11,679 nucleotides of DNA from Pseudomonadota bacterium (GTDB lineage: Bacteria; Pseudomonadota; Alphaproteobacteria; Caulobacterales; Caulobacteraceae), in contig JAEYUE010000146.1 in the NCBI GenBank assembly GCA_023433655.1, positions 1-11,679 on the forward strand, written 5' to 3'. The position numbers were made by a program, and so were the translations under genes. Numbering within the stretch: the stretch's first letter is position 1; the number at the start of each line of letters is the position of its first letter. This document shows, in pieces, positions 1 to 5,561 of the stretch. The notes beneath the pieces are model-generated. The model searched no databases. It saw only the letters and a list, made by a program, of their open reading frames with translations, and was not told the origin of the DNA.

Positions 1-35
1 GTCGGGTTGAACCACTTGACCGTGCCGGTCGCCAT
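1..35 (-). CDS. Cold-shock protein (CspA family), 5' fragment
   Basis: Reading the minus strand from an ATG at 35-33 gives MATGTVKWFNP and then the window ends. This is the hallmark first beta-strand of CspA-family cold-shock proteins, small single-domain nucleic-acid chaperones of about 70 residues. The KWFN start of the RNA-binding face is visible; RNP1 (KGFGFI) would lie outside the window. A GGAGA ribosome binding site sits about 7 nt upstream of the ATG. The gene follows the extensin-like gene on the same strand but is separated by 207 bp, so it probably has its own promoter and a long leader, as many cold-shock genes do. Only 11 residues are visible, so the family is clear but the exact paralogue is not. 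Confidence 0.85.
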   Translation of the reverse strand, partial: MATGTVKWFNP

Positions 36-242
36 TGTGCGTCTCCGTAAACGCGCTTTTCCAGGCAGGCGCCCCTGCGGGGTCGCCCGTCAGCCCATCT
101 GGACAAGCTCGTTCAGGCGAAGGAGCGACGCACGGGGGTGGAAGCCGCGCCAAATCCGGACTGCGCGGTATTTCTCTCGCGCAAACCGGAGCCGGTCAAC
201 CGCAAACCGATTCGCCCCCGCCGCGAACAGGGTTATCCGCGT
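36..242 (-). promoter_or_regulatory. Upstream region and putative leader of the cold-shock gene
   Basis: No credible coding frame is present between the extensin-like gene and the cold-shock gene. On the minus strand a TTGACC occurs about 160 bp before the start codon, with a poor AT-rich element (AGAAAT) 18 bp further on, which is at best a weak sigma-70-like promoter. A GC-rich dyad is seen at 72-82 (CCCC, TGC, GGGG), extendable with mismatches to 68-87; it would form a hairpin in the 5' untranslated RNA about 35 nt before the start codon. A temperature-responsive leader is typical for cold-shock genes, but here that is only an inference. Confidence 0.35.
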
Positions 243-1004
243 TCAGGCGCACAGCCCGCGATCGGCCCCGTCGAGGTGCAGGTGGTCGCCGTGCGCGGCG
301 TTGTAGTCTGGCGTCAGCACGGTCGAGAATACGCGGCAGGCCCCGTCCCGGATGCGTCTGAGGAAGGTCCGGCCTGCCTCGCCGCCGCGCCCCTCGCCCA
401 TCCAGTCGCCGGCCACGGACACCGTCCGCCCGTCCTCGAGCGTCACCCCGGCGATGTCCAGCGCATTGGCCCGGGCGTGCTCCGAGGGCCGCACCGTCTC
501 CTCCGTCCGGCCGTAGAGCCGCCGGCAGGAATAGGAGCCGTAGTTCTCGACGCGCGCGACGCGGGAGCCGAACGTCCGCTCAGCCGCCGGCTGCAACACC
601 TGGCGGTCCCAGATGACGTAGCGCACCGCCAGCGGGCACTGCATGACCAGGCCTCCCGGCGCCAGCGGGGTGACCGCCCCGCCGGTGATGCGAACCGCGC
701 CGCGAACCACGCAGAAGCCGCCGTCGTCGCGGTCATCGGCCCGCTCGACCTGGACGCCCGCCTCGCGCAGCACCTGCATGCAGGCGTCGGTCACGGCCGT
801 GACCTCCTCTGGCGCGGCGGTGCGGGCCAGTTCGAAGTCGGCCACCTTCGAAGCCGTCGCTCGCCCGATGGGATGGCTGAGATCGAGCGGCTTCCACGGC
901 AGGTCCTGATGCGGCGCGAAGGCGTTGAGCAGGGCGAAGGCCGCGCACAGGCCAAGGCCGGCCTCCCACAGCAGGTTCCAGAAGTCGGCGAGGTCGCGGT
1001 CCAT
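243..1004 (-). CDS. Extensin-like C-terminal domain protein (M15-type fold)
   Basis: 253 residues. The N-terminus (about 8-29, FWNLLWEAGLGLCAAFALL) is a hydrophobic anchor or uncleaved signal, followed by the family-typical DLPWKPLDL and PIG (34-47). The rest matches the Extensin-like C domain of alphaproteobacteria: paired cysteines (C75, C98, C123, C160), SEHARANALDIAG at 174-186 and a terminal HGDHLHLD at 238-245. H176, D183 and the late histidines are arranged like the zinc ligands of M15 peptidoglycan carboxypeptidases, so an envelope, peptidoglycan-related zinc hydrolase is likely, though no substrate is established for this family. The gene starts 49 bp after the serine hydrolase on the same strand, with a small GC hairpin between them, so co-transcription is plausible. 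No clear Shine-Dalgarno precedes the ATG; this start is kept because it gives the membrane segment. Confidence 0.85.
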   Translation of the reverse strand: MDRDLADFWNLLWEAGLGLCAAFALLNAFAPHQDLPWKPLDLSHPIGRATASKVADFELARTAAPEEVTAVTDACMQVLREAGVQVERADDRDDGGFCVVRGAVRITGGAVTPLAPGGLVMQCPLAVRYVIWDRQVLQPAAERTFGSRVARVENYGSYSCRRLYGRTEETVRPSEHARANALDIAGVTLEDGRTVSVAGDWMGEGRGGEAGRTFLRRIRDGACRVFSTVLTPDYNAAHGDHLHLDGADRGLCA

Positions 1005-1022
1005 CCGGGGACAGGCTTACCC

Positions 1023-1039
1023 GCCCCGTCCGCCGGGGC
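1023..1039 (-). terminator. GC hairpin between serine hydrolase and extensin-like gene
   Basis: GCCCCG (1023-1028) and CGGGGC (1034-1039) form a perfect 6-bp stem with a 5-nt loop, 15 nt after the serine hydrolase stop. No U-tract follows on the minus strand, so it may be a weak attenuator or an mRNA-processing structure, not a full terminator. Confidence 0.3.
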
Positions 1040-1053
1040 CAACCTGCGGCCGG

Positions 1054-2202
1054 TCAGGCGGTCGCGATCGGGACCAGACGCTGCAACAGGGTCTGGCAGG
1101 CCGCGCGGCCTGCAGCGCCTTCGTTGGACACGGCGACGAGGGCGAGACCCCGCTCCGGCGCGACCATCGCGCTGCAGTGCCACATGGTGTTGGAGCCGTC
1201 ATGGCCGAGCACCGGGCCCGGGCCGCTGACGCCGCCCCACGGCTGCTGGCGCACGCCCCATCCGCAGGCATAGGCGGGCGGCGACAGGTCCGGCGGCGGC
1301 GTGGTCAGGCGCCGAAGGCTGTCGGCGCCCAGCCAGTCGGGCCTTGCGCCCATCATGGCGGCGAGGAAGCGGCCGTAGTCGTCCAGGCCCATGTGCGCGG
1401 TGCCAGCCGGGCCGAGGGCCTTGGGGTTGTCGGCGCCCGGATGGTCGGGGGCCATGGCCACTTTCTGACCGCCCACGTCCCGGTGACCCCAGGCGTTGTC
1501 GGCGGAGCCGTCGGCCGCCAGCGGCGGGCCGAAGCCGGCGCTTTCCATACCCAGCGGGGCGAACAGTTCGGCCCGCAGGACCTCCTCCCACGCCGCGCCG
1601 GCGATCCGCTCGATGGCGGCCCCGACCAGCACATAGTTGGCGTTGCCGTAGGCGAACTGGCCGGGCGTCCCGGGGCGTGGCGCCGCGAGCGCGGCAGCGA
1701 CGATGGCCTTGCGCTGTTCCGGCAGGGTCCGGGGATCGGCGCGGGCCGACATCAGCCACGCCGGGCCCATCACCGCCGCGTCCACGAGCCCGGCGCGGTG
1801 GCGCATGAAGTCATCGATGGTGGCGCCGGCCCAGGCCGGGTCGACCGTCAGATCCGGGAAGGCCTCGGCCAAGGGCATGGCCCAGCGCGCCCGCCCCTGT
1901 TCGACCAGCCGCGCGAACACCGCCGCCGTCATCGCCTTGGTGTTGGAGCCGAGGTGCCAGCGGTCGCCGGGCCCGACAGGATCGGCCTGGCCGGCGCGGC
2001 GGAGGCCGCGCGCGCCCGACCAGATCACGCCCTCGCGGCCGACCACGGCCGCGGCGAGCGCCACCGGACCGGCCGCCGCGAAGACCTCGGTCAGGAGGGC
2101 CGCGGCCGGGTCGGCCTGGCGGGCGAAGGCGGGTCGGGACGCGCCCGCTGCGGCGGGCGCGAGGGCGAGGGCGGTCAGCAGGCCGCGGCGGTTCAGGATC
2201 AT
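1054..2202 (-). CDS. Exported serine hydrolase, beta-lactamase / S12 peptidase fold
   Basis: 382 residues from the ATG at 2202. That start is chosen because GGGGGAG lies 7 nt upstream and the protein then opens with a signal peptide, NRRGLLTALALAPAAAG...AFA (residues 4-27), with a twin-arginine look. All three active-site motifs of class C beta-lactamases and their esterase/D-aminopeptidase relatives are present: SNTK at 86-89 (nucleophile S86, K89), YGN at 185-187 and HDG at 334-336 in place of KTG. HxG is usual in penicillin-binding-like esterases and transpeptidase-like S12 proteins and less so in true AmpC enzymes, so a periplasmic peptidase or esterase is more likely than a resistance beta-lactamase. 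The downstream extensin-like gene supports an envelope role. Longer in-frame starts to 2268 lack a ribosome binding site. Three CTGAAA repeats lie about 95-125 bp upstream. Confidence 0.88.
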   Translation of the reverse strand: MILNRRGLLTALALAPAAAGASRPAFARQADPAAALLTEVFAAAGPVALAAAVVGREGVIWSGARGLRRAGQADPVGPGDRWHLGSNTKAMTAAVFARLVEQGRARWAMPLAEAFPDLTVDPAWAGATIDDFMRHRAGLVDAAVMGPAWLMSARADPRTLPEQRKAIVAAALAAPRPGTPGQFAYGNANYVLVGAAIERIAGAAWEEVLRAELFAPLGMESAGFGPPLAADGSADNAWGHRDVGGQKVAMAPDHPGADNPKALGPAGTAHMGLDDYGRFLAAMMGARPDWLGADSLRRLTTPPPDLSPPAYACGWGVRQQPWGGVSGPGPVLGHDGSNTMWHCSAMVAPERGLALVAVSNEGAAGRAACQTLLQRLVPIATA

Positions 2203-2227
2203 GACAGGCTCCCCCGATCGATGGCTC

Positions 2228-2233
2228 ATCCTA
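2228..2233 (-). promoter_or_regulatory. Candidate -10 element (TAGGAT) for the serine hydrolase
   Basis: On the minus strand TAGGAT lies 25 nt before the ATG. No convincing -35 hexamer is found 16-18 bp upstream, which would fit an activator-dependent promoter. The match is weak. Confidence 0.25.
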
Positions 2234-2296
2234 GGCGACCTCGCCCCGGCGGCGCACGTGAACTCCACGACAGCCGCGCGACGGCTTTCGGGCCGA

Positions 2297-2329
2297 TCTG
2301 AAACGGAGCTGAAACCCGGCTGAAATCCG
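2297..2329. repeat. Three 11-bp tandem repeats with CTGAAA core
   Basis: CTGAAA occurs at 2298, 2309 and 2320, a period of exactly 11 bp, within 11-bp units TCTGAAACGGA, GCTGAAACCCG and GCTGAAATCCG. The array sits in the 136-bp gap between the gluQ stop and the serine hydrolase start. One-turn direct repeats are the usual binding layout of OmpR/PhoB-family response regulators; which regulator, if any, cannot be read from the sequence. Confidence 0.5.
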
Positions 2330-2338
2330 GTCGGGCCG

Positions 2339-3187
2339 TCAGAAGCCGAGTTCGGCCCGCAGGTCCGCCGCGGTCACGCCTTCGGATCTCATTTGCGCCA
2401 CGGTGACCGAGCCGTCGCGCTTGGCGAACCGTCGTCCATCCGGGCCGGTCAGCAGGCGGTGATGGCGGTAGACCGGCGTCGGCCAACCCATCAGCGCCTG
2501 CAGCAACACCTGGATGTGCGTCGCCTCGAACAGGTCCTCGCCGCGGAGGACATGGCTGACCCCCTGCAGGGCGTCGTCGTGCGTCACCGCCACGTGATAG
2601 GCGGCCCCGGCGTCCTTGCGGGCCACCACCACGTCCCCCGCCGTCTCCGGCCGCGCCCGGATGCGGCCGTGCTCGCCCCCCGGGCCCCGGCCCTCCTCGA
2701 CGAACGACAGCGCCTCCCACGCCGCTCCGCCCAGGTGCTCGCGGGCCCGGTCGAGCGACAGCCGCCACGCGAAGGGCCGACCCGCGGCCAGCAGGGCCGC
2801 CTCCTCGTCGGCGGCATGGGGGCCGGGGCGCACGGCTTCCGTCGGGCCGTGCGGGGCGTCGCCGATGGCGTCGATGATCTCCTTGCGGGTGCGGAAGCAG
2901 CGGTAGAGCAGGCCGCGCGCCTCCAGCGATCCCACCGCCCGGGCGTAGTCGTCCAGATGCTCCGACTGGCGCCGCACCGGCGTTTCCCAGTCGAGGCCCA
3001 GCCACGCCAGGTCCTCGAGAATCCCCGCCTCGAATTCCGGCCGACAGCGGGTCGGGTCAATGTCCTCGATGCGCAGCACGAAGCGCCCGCCCGTCTCCCT
3101 TCCGGCGCGCCAGGCCGTCAGGGCCGAAAACGCGTGCCCCTTGTGCAGGCGTCCGGTCGGCGAGGGTGCGAAGCGGGTCACGAACAT
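2339..3187 (-). CDS. gluQ: Glutamyl-Q tRNA(Asp) synthetase
   Basis: 282 residues, the length of GluQ (YadB), a truncated glutamyl-tRNA synthetase lacking the anticodon-binding domain. It activates glutamate without tRNA and attaches it to queuosine in the wobble position of tRNA(Asp). The class I signature is clear: FAPSPTGRLHKGH at 6-18 (HIGH motif as HKGH), RIEDIDPTR at 39-47, and RFAKRDGS at 253-260 (KMSKS equivalent). The zinc region reads YRCFRTRKEI (95-104) with only one cysteine, where E. coli YadB has CxC, so zinc binding may be lost. The ATG at 3187 is chosen because it starts at the conserved FAPSPTG strand; the longer frame to 3274 would cover the divergent promoter. A TATCGT element 6 nt before the ATG suggests leaderless mRNA. 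Confidence 0.93.
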   Translation of the reverse strand: MFVTRFAPSPTGRLHKGHAFSALTAWRAGRETGGRFVLRIEDIDPTRCRPEFEAGILEDLAWLGLDWETPVRRQSEHLDDYARAVGSLEARGLLYRCFRTRKEIIDAIGDAPHGPTEAVRPGPHAADEEAALLAAGRPFAWRLSLDRAREHLGGAAWEALSFVEEGRGPGGEHGRIRARPETAGDVVVARKDAGAAYHVAVTHDDALQGVSHVLRGEDLFEATHIQVLLQALMGWPTPVYRHHRLLTGPDGRRFAKRDGSVTVAQMRSEGVTAADLRAELGF

Positions 3188-3193
3188 GGCGGC

Positions 3194-3199
3194 ACGATA
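3194..3199 (-). promoter_or_regulatory. -10 element (TATCGT) of gluQ, leaderless arrangement
   Basis: Read on the minus strand, TATCGT is followed by exactly six bases (GCCGCC) and the gluQ ATG, which would place the transcription start at or within a base of the start codon. No ribosome binding site is present, in agreement. The -35 region, CTGCGA 17 bp upstream, is weak. Confidence 0.45.
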
Positions 3200-3230
3200 G
3201 CGGGAAGCGGACCTGATCGCAGCCGGTCGC

Positions 3231-3258
3231 TTGCGGGGACCTCGGCCCTCGTTAGGGT
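3231..3258 (+). promoter_or_regulatory. Promoter of the AlkA-like gene, leaderless arrangement
   Basis: TTGCGG (3231-3236), a 16-bp spacer, then TAGGGT (3253-3258), followed by six bases and the ATG at 3265. Initiation 6-7 nt after the -10 would start the mRNA at the A of the start codon. No Shine-Dalgarno is seen. Confidence 0.5.
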
Positions 3259-3264
3259 CGCCGC

Positions 3265-3951
3265 ATGCAGACACCCTACTGGCATGACGACATGGCGGCG
3301 GCGCGCCTCGCCCTGCTGGACCTCGACCCCGCGTTCGCTCGCGCCCACGCGCAGACGCCGGTGTTCGACTGGCGGAGGCGGACCGGGGGCTTCGAGGGCC
3401 TGTTCCACATGATCGTCGACCAGCAGGTCTCGCTGGCCTCCGCGGCCGCCATCTGGGCGCGGGTCGAGGCGGGGTTGGGCGGCGAGGTGACGGCCGAACG
3501 CGTGCTGGCCACGGAGATCGAGGACCTGCGCAGTTTCGGCCTGTCGATCCAGAAGGCGACCTACGGCCACGAGATCGCCCGCGCCCAGGTCGAGGGCCGC
3601 ATCGATCTGGAGCGTCTCGACACCCTGCCGGACGAGGAGGCCATCGCCCGCCTGACCGCCATCAAGGGGGTCGGAAAGTGGACGGCCGAGACCTTCCTGA
3701 TGTTCTGCGAGGGCCGCCGCGACGTGTTTCCTGCCGGTGATATCGCCCTGCAGGAGGCGATCCGCTGGCTGGACGGCGCCGACCGTCGACCCGCGGAGAA
3801 GGCGGCCTACGCCCGCGCCGAGCGCTGGCGTCCGCATCGCAGCGTTGCGGCGCATCTGCTCTGGGGGTGGTATGGAGCGGTCAAGCGCGGAGAGGCCGCG
3901 CCGGAGGCCACCAACCGTGATCGACCCGCCGACGCTGGACGCCCTGTCTGA
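3265..3951 (+). CDS. DNA-3-methyladenine glycosylase II-like (AlkA/HhH-GPD)
   Basis: 228 residues. It belongs to the helix-hairpin-helix GPD superfamily, base-excision glycosylases that remove alkylated purines. The fold signatures are in order: an N-terminal helical part with FHMIVDQQVSLASA (47-60), the hairpin LTAIKGVGKWTAETFLMF (130-147) and, 20 residues later, the catalytic aspartate in DVFPAGDIALQEAI (D159 of FPAGD). The E. coli AlkA N-terminal beta domain is absent, as in shorter bacterial and yeast Mag1-like members. The gene is divergent from gluQ across 77 bp and appears to be leaderless. Its last 35 nt overlap the TRIC gene, whose ribosome binding site lies within it, so the two are probably translated from one mRNA. 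The last 20 residues are low-complexity and probably dispensable. Confidence 0.92.
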   Translation: MQTPYWHDDMAAARLALLDLDPAFARAHAQTPVFDWRRRTGGFEGLFHMIVDQQVSLASAAAIWARVEAGLGGEVTAERVLATEIEDLRSFGLSIQKATYGHEIARAQVEGRIDLERLDTLPDEEAIARLTAIKGVGKWTAETFLMFCEGRRDVFPAGDIALQEAIRWLDGADRRPAEKAAYARAERWRPHRSVAAHLLWGWYGAVKRGEAAPEATNRDRPADAGRPV

Positions 3952-4573
3952 GCCGATCCTGCCGACCCTGTACGTGCTGGACTTCGCTGGGGTCGCGGTG
4001 TTCGGGGCGACGGGCGCCCTGGCGGCCGCGCGCGAGAAGCATGATCTGGTGACGTTGGCTTTCTTCGCCGCCATCACCGGCGTCGGCGGCGGCACCCTGC
4101 GAGACCTCCTGATCGATGCGCCGGTCTTCTGGGTGCAGGATTGGCGCTATATCGGCATCTGTCTGGCGGCCGCGCTGATGGTCTGGTTCATGGGGCAGAG
4201 GGCGTGGCGGTTCCGCGCCCTGCTCTGGCTCGACGCCGTCGGCCTGGCCGCCTATGGCGTGCTGGGGGCGGCCAAGACGGAGGCGGTCGGCGCGGCCCCG
4301 CTGCTGTGCATCGTCATGGGCGCCCTGACGGCCTGCTTCGGCGGCGTGGTGCGTGACCTGCTCGCCGGGCAGCCCTCGATCCTGCTGCGCCGCGAGATCA
4401 CGGTGACGGCGGCCTTGGTGGCCGCCACGGCCTATGTCGCCCTGAAGGCGTTCGGCCTGTCCAACCTTGGCGCCGCCTTCATCGCCGTGCCCTGCGGCTT
4501 CGCCCTCCGCGCCGGCGCCCTGATCTGGGGCTGGAGTCTGCCGTCCTTCCCCGGGGGCGCGGCCCGCGGTTGA
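3917..4573 (+). CDS. Trimeric intracellular cation channel (TRIC/UPF0126) family protein
   Basis: 218 residues from a GTG at 3917, chosen because GGAGG lies 9 nt upstream and because the protein then begins just before the first membrane span, as in relatives of about 205-220 residues. An in-frame ATG at 3872 would add 15 basic residues and has a poorer ribosome site. The protein is almost wholly hydrophobic with about seven spans and carries the internal duplication of the family: GGGTLRD (57-63) in the first half and GGVVRD (142-147) in the second. Prokaryotic TRIC homologues form homotrimeric potassium-permeable channels; their physiological role is uncertain. It overlaps the glycosylase gene by 35 nt and is likely translationally coupled to it, though no functional link is evident. 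Confidence 0.9.
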   Translation: MIDPPTLDALSEPILPTLYVLDFAGVAVFGATGALAAAREKHDLVTLAFFAAITGVGGGTLRDLLIDAPVFWVQDWRYIGICLAAALMVWFMGQRAWRFRALLWLDAVGLAAYGVLGAAKTEAVGAAPLLCIVMGALTACFGGVVRDLLAGQPSILLRREITVTAALVAATAYVALKAFGLSNLGAAFIAVPCGFALRAGALIWGWSLPSFPGGAARG

Positions 4574-4705
4574 GTTCGCGAAACCGTCGCCGGCCCGTCA
4601 TCGCCAAGCTGTCGAATCAGGCGTAGGCTTCGTCCATAGCCCCGGAAGGAGACGTGTCTTCAGTCTGGTTGCGTCGACAGATTTCGTGCGCAGGGCGGTG
4701 GACTG

Positions 4706-5266
4706 ATGCAGGTCCTCAGCCGTCCCCCGTCCGGTTGGCCGGCGCTGGTGCTCAACGCCGATTTTCGCCCGCTGTCCTACTATCCGCTGTCGATCTGGCC
4801 GTGGGAGGAGGTGGTCAAGGCGGTCTACCAGGATCGCGTCGACGTCGTCTCGACCTATGACAAGGTGGTGCGCAGCCCGTCGATGGAGATCGTGCTGCCC
4901 AGCGTCATCGCCCTGAAGAACTACGTCGACCAGGACCGCCAGCCGGCCTTCACCCGCTTCAACGTCTTTCTCCGCGACGGCTTCGCCTGCCAGTACTGCA
5001 ATGCGACGACCGAGTTGACCTTCGATCATGTGGTGCCGCGCAGTCGGGGCGGCCGCACGACCTGGGAGAACATCGTCGCCGCCTGCAGCCCCTGCAACCT
5101 GAAGAAAGGCGGGCGCACGCCGGAGCAGGCCGGCATGCCGATGCGCCGCGCCCCGCACCGGCCCAGCGCCTGGCAGCTGCAGGAGTTCGGACGCCGTTTT
5201 CCGCCGCACTTCCTGCACCAGAGCTGGCTGGACTACCTTTACTGGGACATCGAACTGGAGCCCTGA
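4706..5266 (+). CDS. HNH endonuclease family protein
   Basis: 186 residues. The C-terminal half is a zinc-stabilised HNH domain: CQYC at 95-98, LTFDHVVPRSRGG at 105-116 (D107, H108), N122 in WENIV, and CSPCN at 127-131 followed by KKGGRTPEQAGM, all catalytic and zinc positions intact. The N-terminal half (about 10-90, VLNADFRPLSYYPLSIWPWEEVVKAVYQDR) is the conserved extension of the stand-alone HNH proteins common in alphaproteobacterial and cyanobacterial chromosomes. No restriction-modification, intron or phage gene lies nearby, so this is probably a resident nuclease of unknown role, not a mobile element. The ATG at 4706 has a GGTGG-type ribosome site 3-7 nt upstream. A strong GC hairpin follows the stop. 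Confidence 0.9.
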   Translation: MQVLSRPPSGWPALVLNADFRPLSYYPLSIWPWEEVVKAVYQDRVDVVSTYDKVVRSPSMEIVLPSVIALKNYVDQDRQPAFTRFNVFLRDGFACQYCNATTELTFDHVVPRSRGGRTTWENIVAACSPCNLKKGGRTPEQAGMPMRRAPHRPSAWQLQEFGRRFPPHFLHQSWLDYLYWDIELEP

Positions 5267-5278
5267 CCGCTGATCGTC

Positions 5279-5311
5279 ACCCGCCCGCGGGGGCGCCCGG
5301 GACGGGCGGGT
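5279..5311 (+). terminator. Terminator-like hairpin after the HNH gene
   Basis: ACCCGCCCG (5279-5287) and CGGGCGGGT (5303-5311) form a perfect 9-bp stem starting 13 nt after the stop. The 15-nt loop contains a self-complementary GGGCGCCC. Only a short TTGCCT follows, so efficient U-tract termination is uncertain. Confidence 0.5.
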
Positions 5312-5350
5312 TGCCTGGCCTCACGCGGGATCCGACGTGCCGGAGCGGCG

Positions 5351-5404
5351 ATGGGTTTCGCAGCCGCCGAGGCGGTTCCCATGAGCGGCGGTGGCCACCC
5401 CGCT
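5351..5404. repeat. Cluster of inverted repeats upstream of the small exported protein promoter
   Basis: Two dyads follow one another: ATGGG (5351-5355) with CCCAT (5378-5382) enclosing CCGC/GCGG (5364-5367 and 5372-5375); then AGCGG plus GGTGG (5384-5388, 5390-5394) with CCACC plus CCGCT (5395-5404), a 10-bp dyad with one bulged C centred on the palindrome GGTGGCCACC. The second ends 12 bp before the proposed -35 hexamer and looks like an operator. No coding frame is credible here. Confidence 0.4.
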
Positions 5405-5416
5405 ACCAGTGGTTAT

Positions 5417-5444
5417 TTGCAGTCTAACCGTCTCGCGTTATAGT
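5417..5444 (+). promoter_or_regulatory. Promoter of the 73-residue exported protein
   Basis: TTGCAG (5417-5422), 16-bp spacer, TATAGT (5439-5444). The -10 differs from TATAAT at one base. A start near 5451 would give a leader of about 110 nt. Confidence 0.55.
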
Positions 5445-5445
5445 T

Positions 5446-5550
5446 CCCTCCAGCCGCTGACGAGGCGGATCGGGCGTCGAGCCGATCCGGGACACCCGTG
5501 ATACGGGAACCGATCATGTCCTGGAGGGTTAGCCACCCGAGTTTATCGGG
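5446..5550 (+). promoter_or_regulatory. Structured 5' leader that may mask the ribosome binding site
   Basis: Four complementary pairs are visible: P1 CCCTCCAG (5446-5453) with CTGGAGGG (5521-5528); P2 CGGATCGG (5466-5473) with CCGATCCG (5482-5489); P3 CCCGT (5495-5499) with ACGGG (5503-5507); and a last hairpin CCCGA (5536-5540) with TCGGG (5546-5550), loop GTTTA. The last stem includes the first part of the GGGAG ribosome site (5548-5552), 9 nt before the ATG. A second copy of CCGATC at 5510-5515 could compete for the P2 5' arm, so two alternative folds can be drawn. No known riboswitch class is recognised. If transcription begins near 5451, P1 cannot form fully. Confidence 0.4.
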
Positions 5551-5561
5551 AGAGAGAGACC

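Noticed and set aside
2203..2268. Longer starts for the serine hydrolase.
   Set aside because: They put 22 polar residues before the signal peptide and lack a ribosome site, whereas the 2202 ATG has GGGGGAG at good spacing.
925..2301. A 458-codon plus-strand frame across the serine hydrolase.
   Set aside because: Same reasoning: arginine, glycine and alanine-rich translation without motifs, antisense to a gene with SNTK, YGN and HDG.
3188..3274. Extension of gluQ to an upstream start at 3274.
   Set aside because: It would add 29 residues before the conserved FAPSPTG strand, overlap the divergent gene start and cover both promoters.
4654..4860. GTG-initiated 68-codon frame with AAGGAG just upstream, overlapping the HNH gene start.
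   Set aside because: The ribosome-site spacing is too short (2-3 nt), the translation is a frame shadow of the HNH N-terminus, and it has no recognisable features.
5457..5520. Hammerhead-ribozyme-like core: CTGACGAG at 5457-5464 and GTC at 5518-5520 directly before the 3' arm of the outer stem.
   Set aside because: The required GAAA between stems II and III is absent (GGGACA and GGGAAC are the nearest), stem II does not close on the core, and three extra bases separate stem I from CTGACGA. The resemblance is partial.
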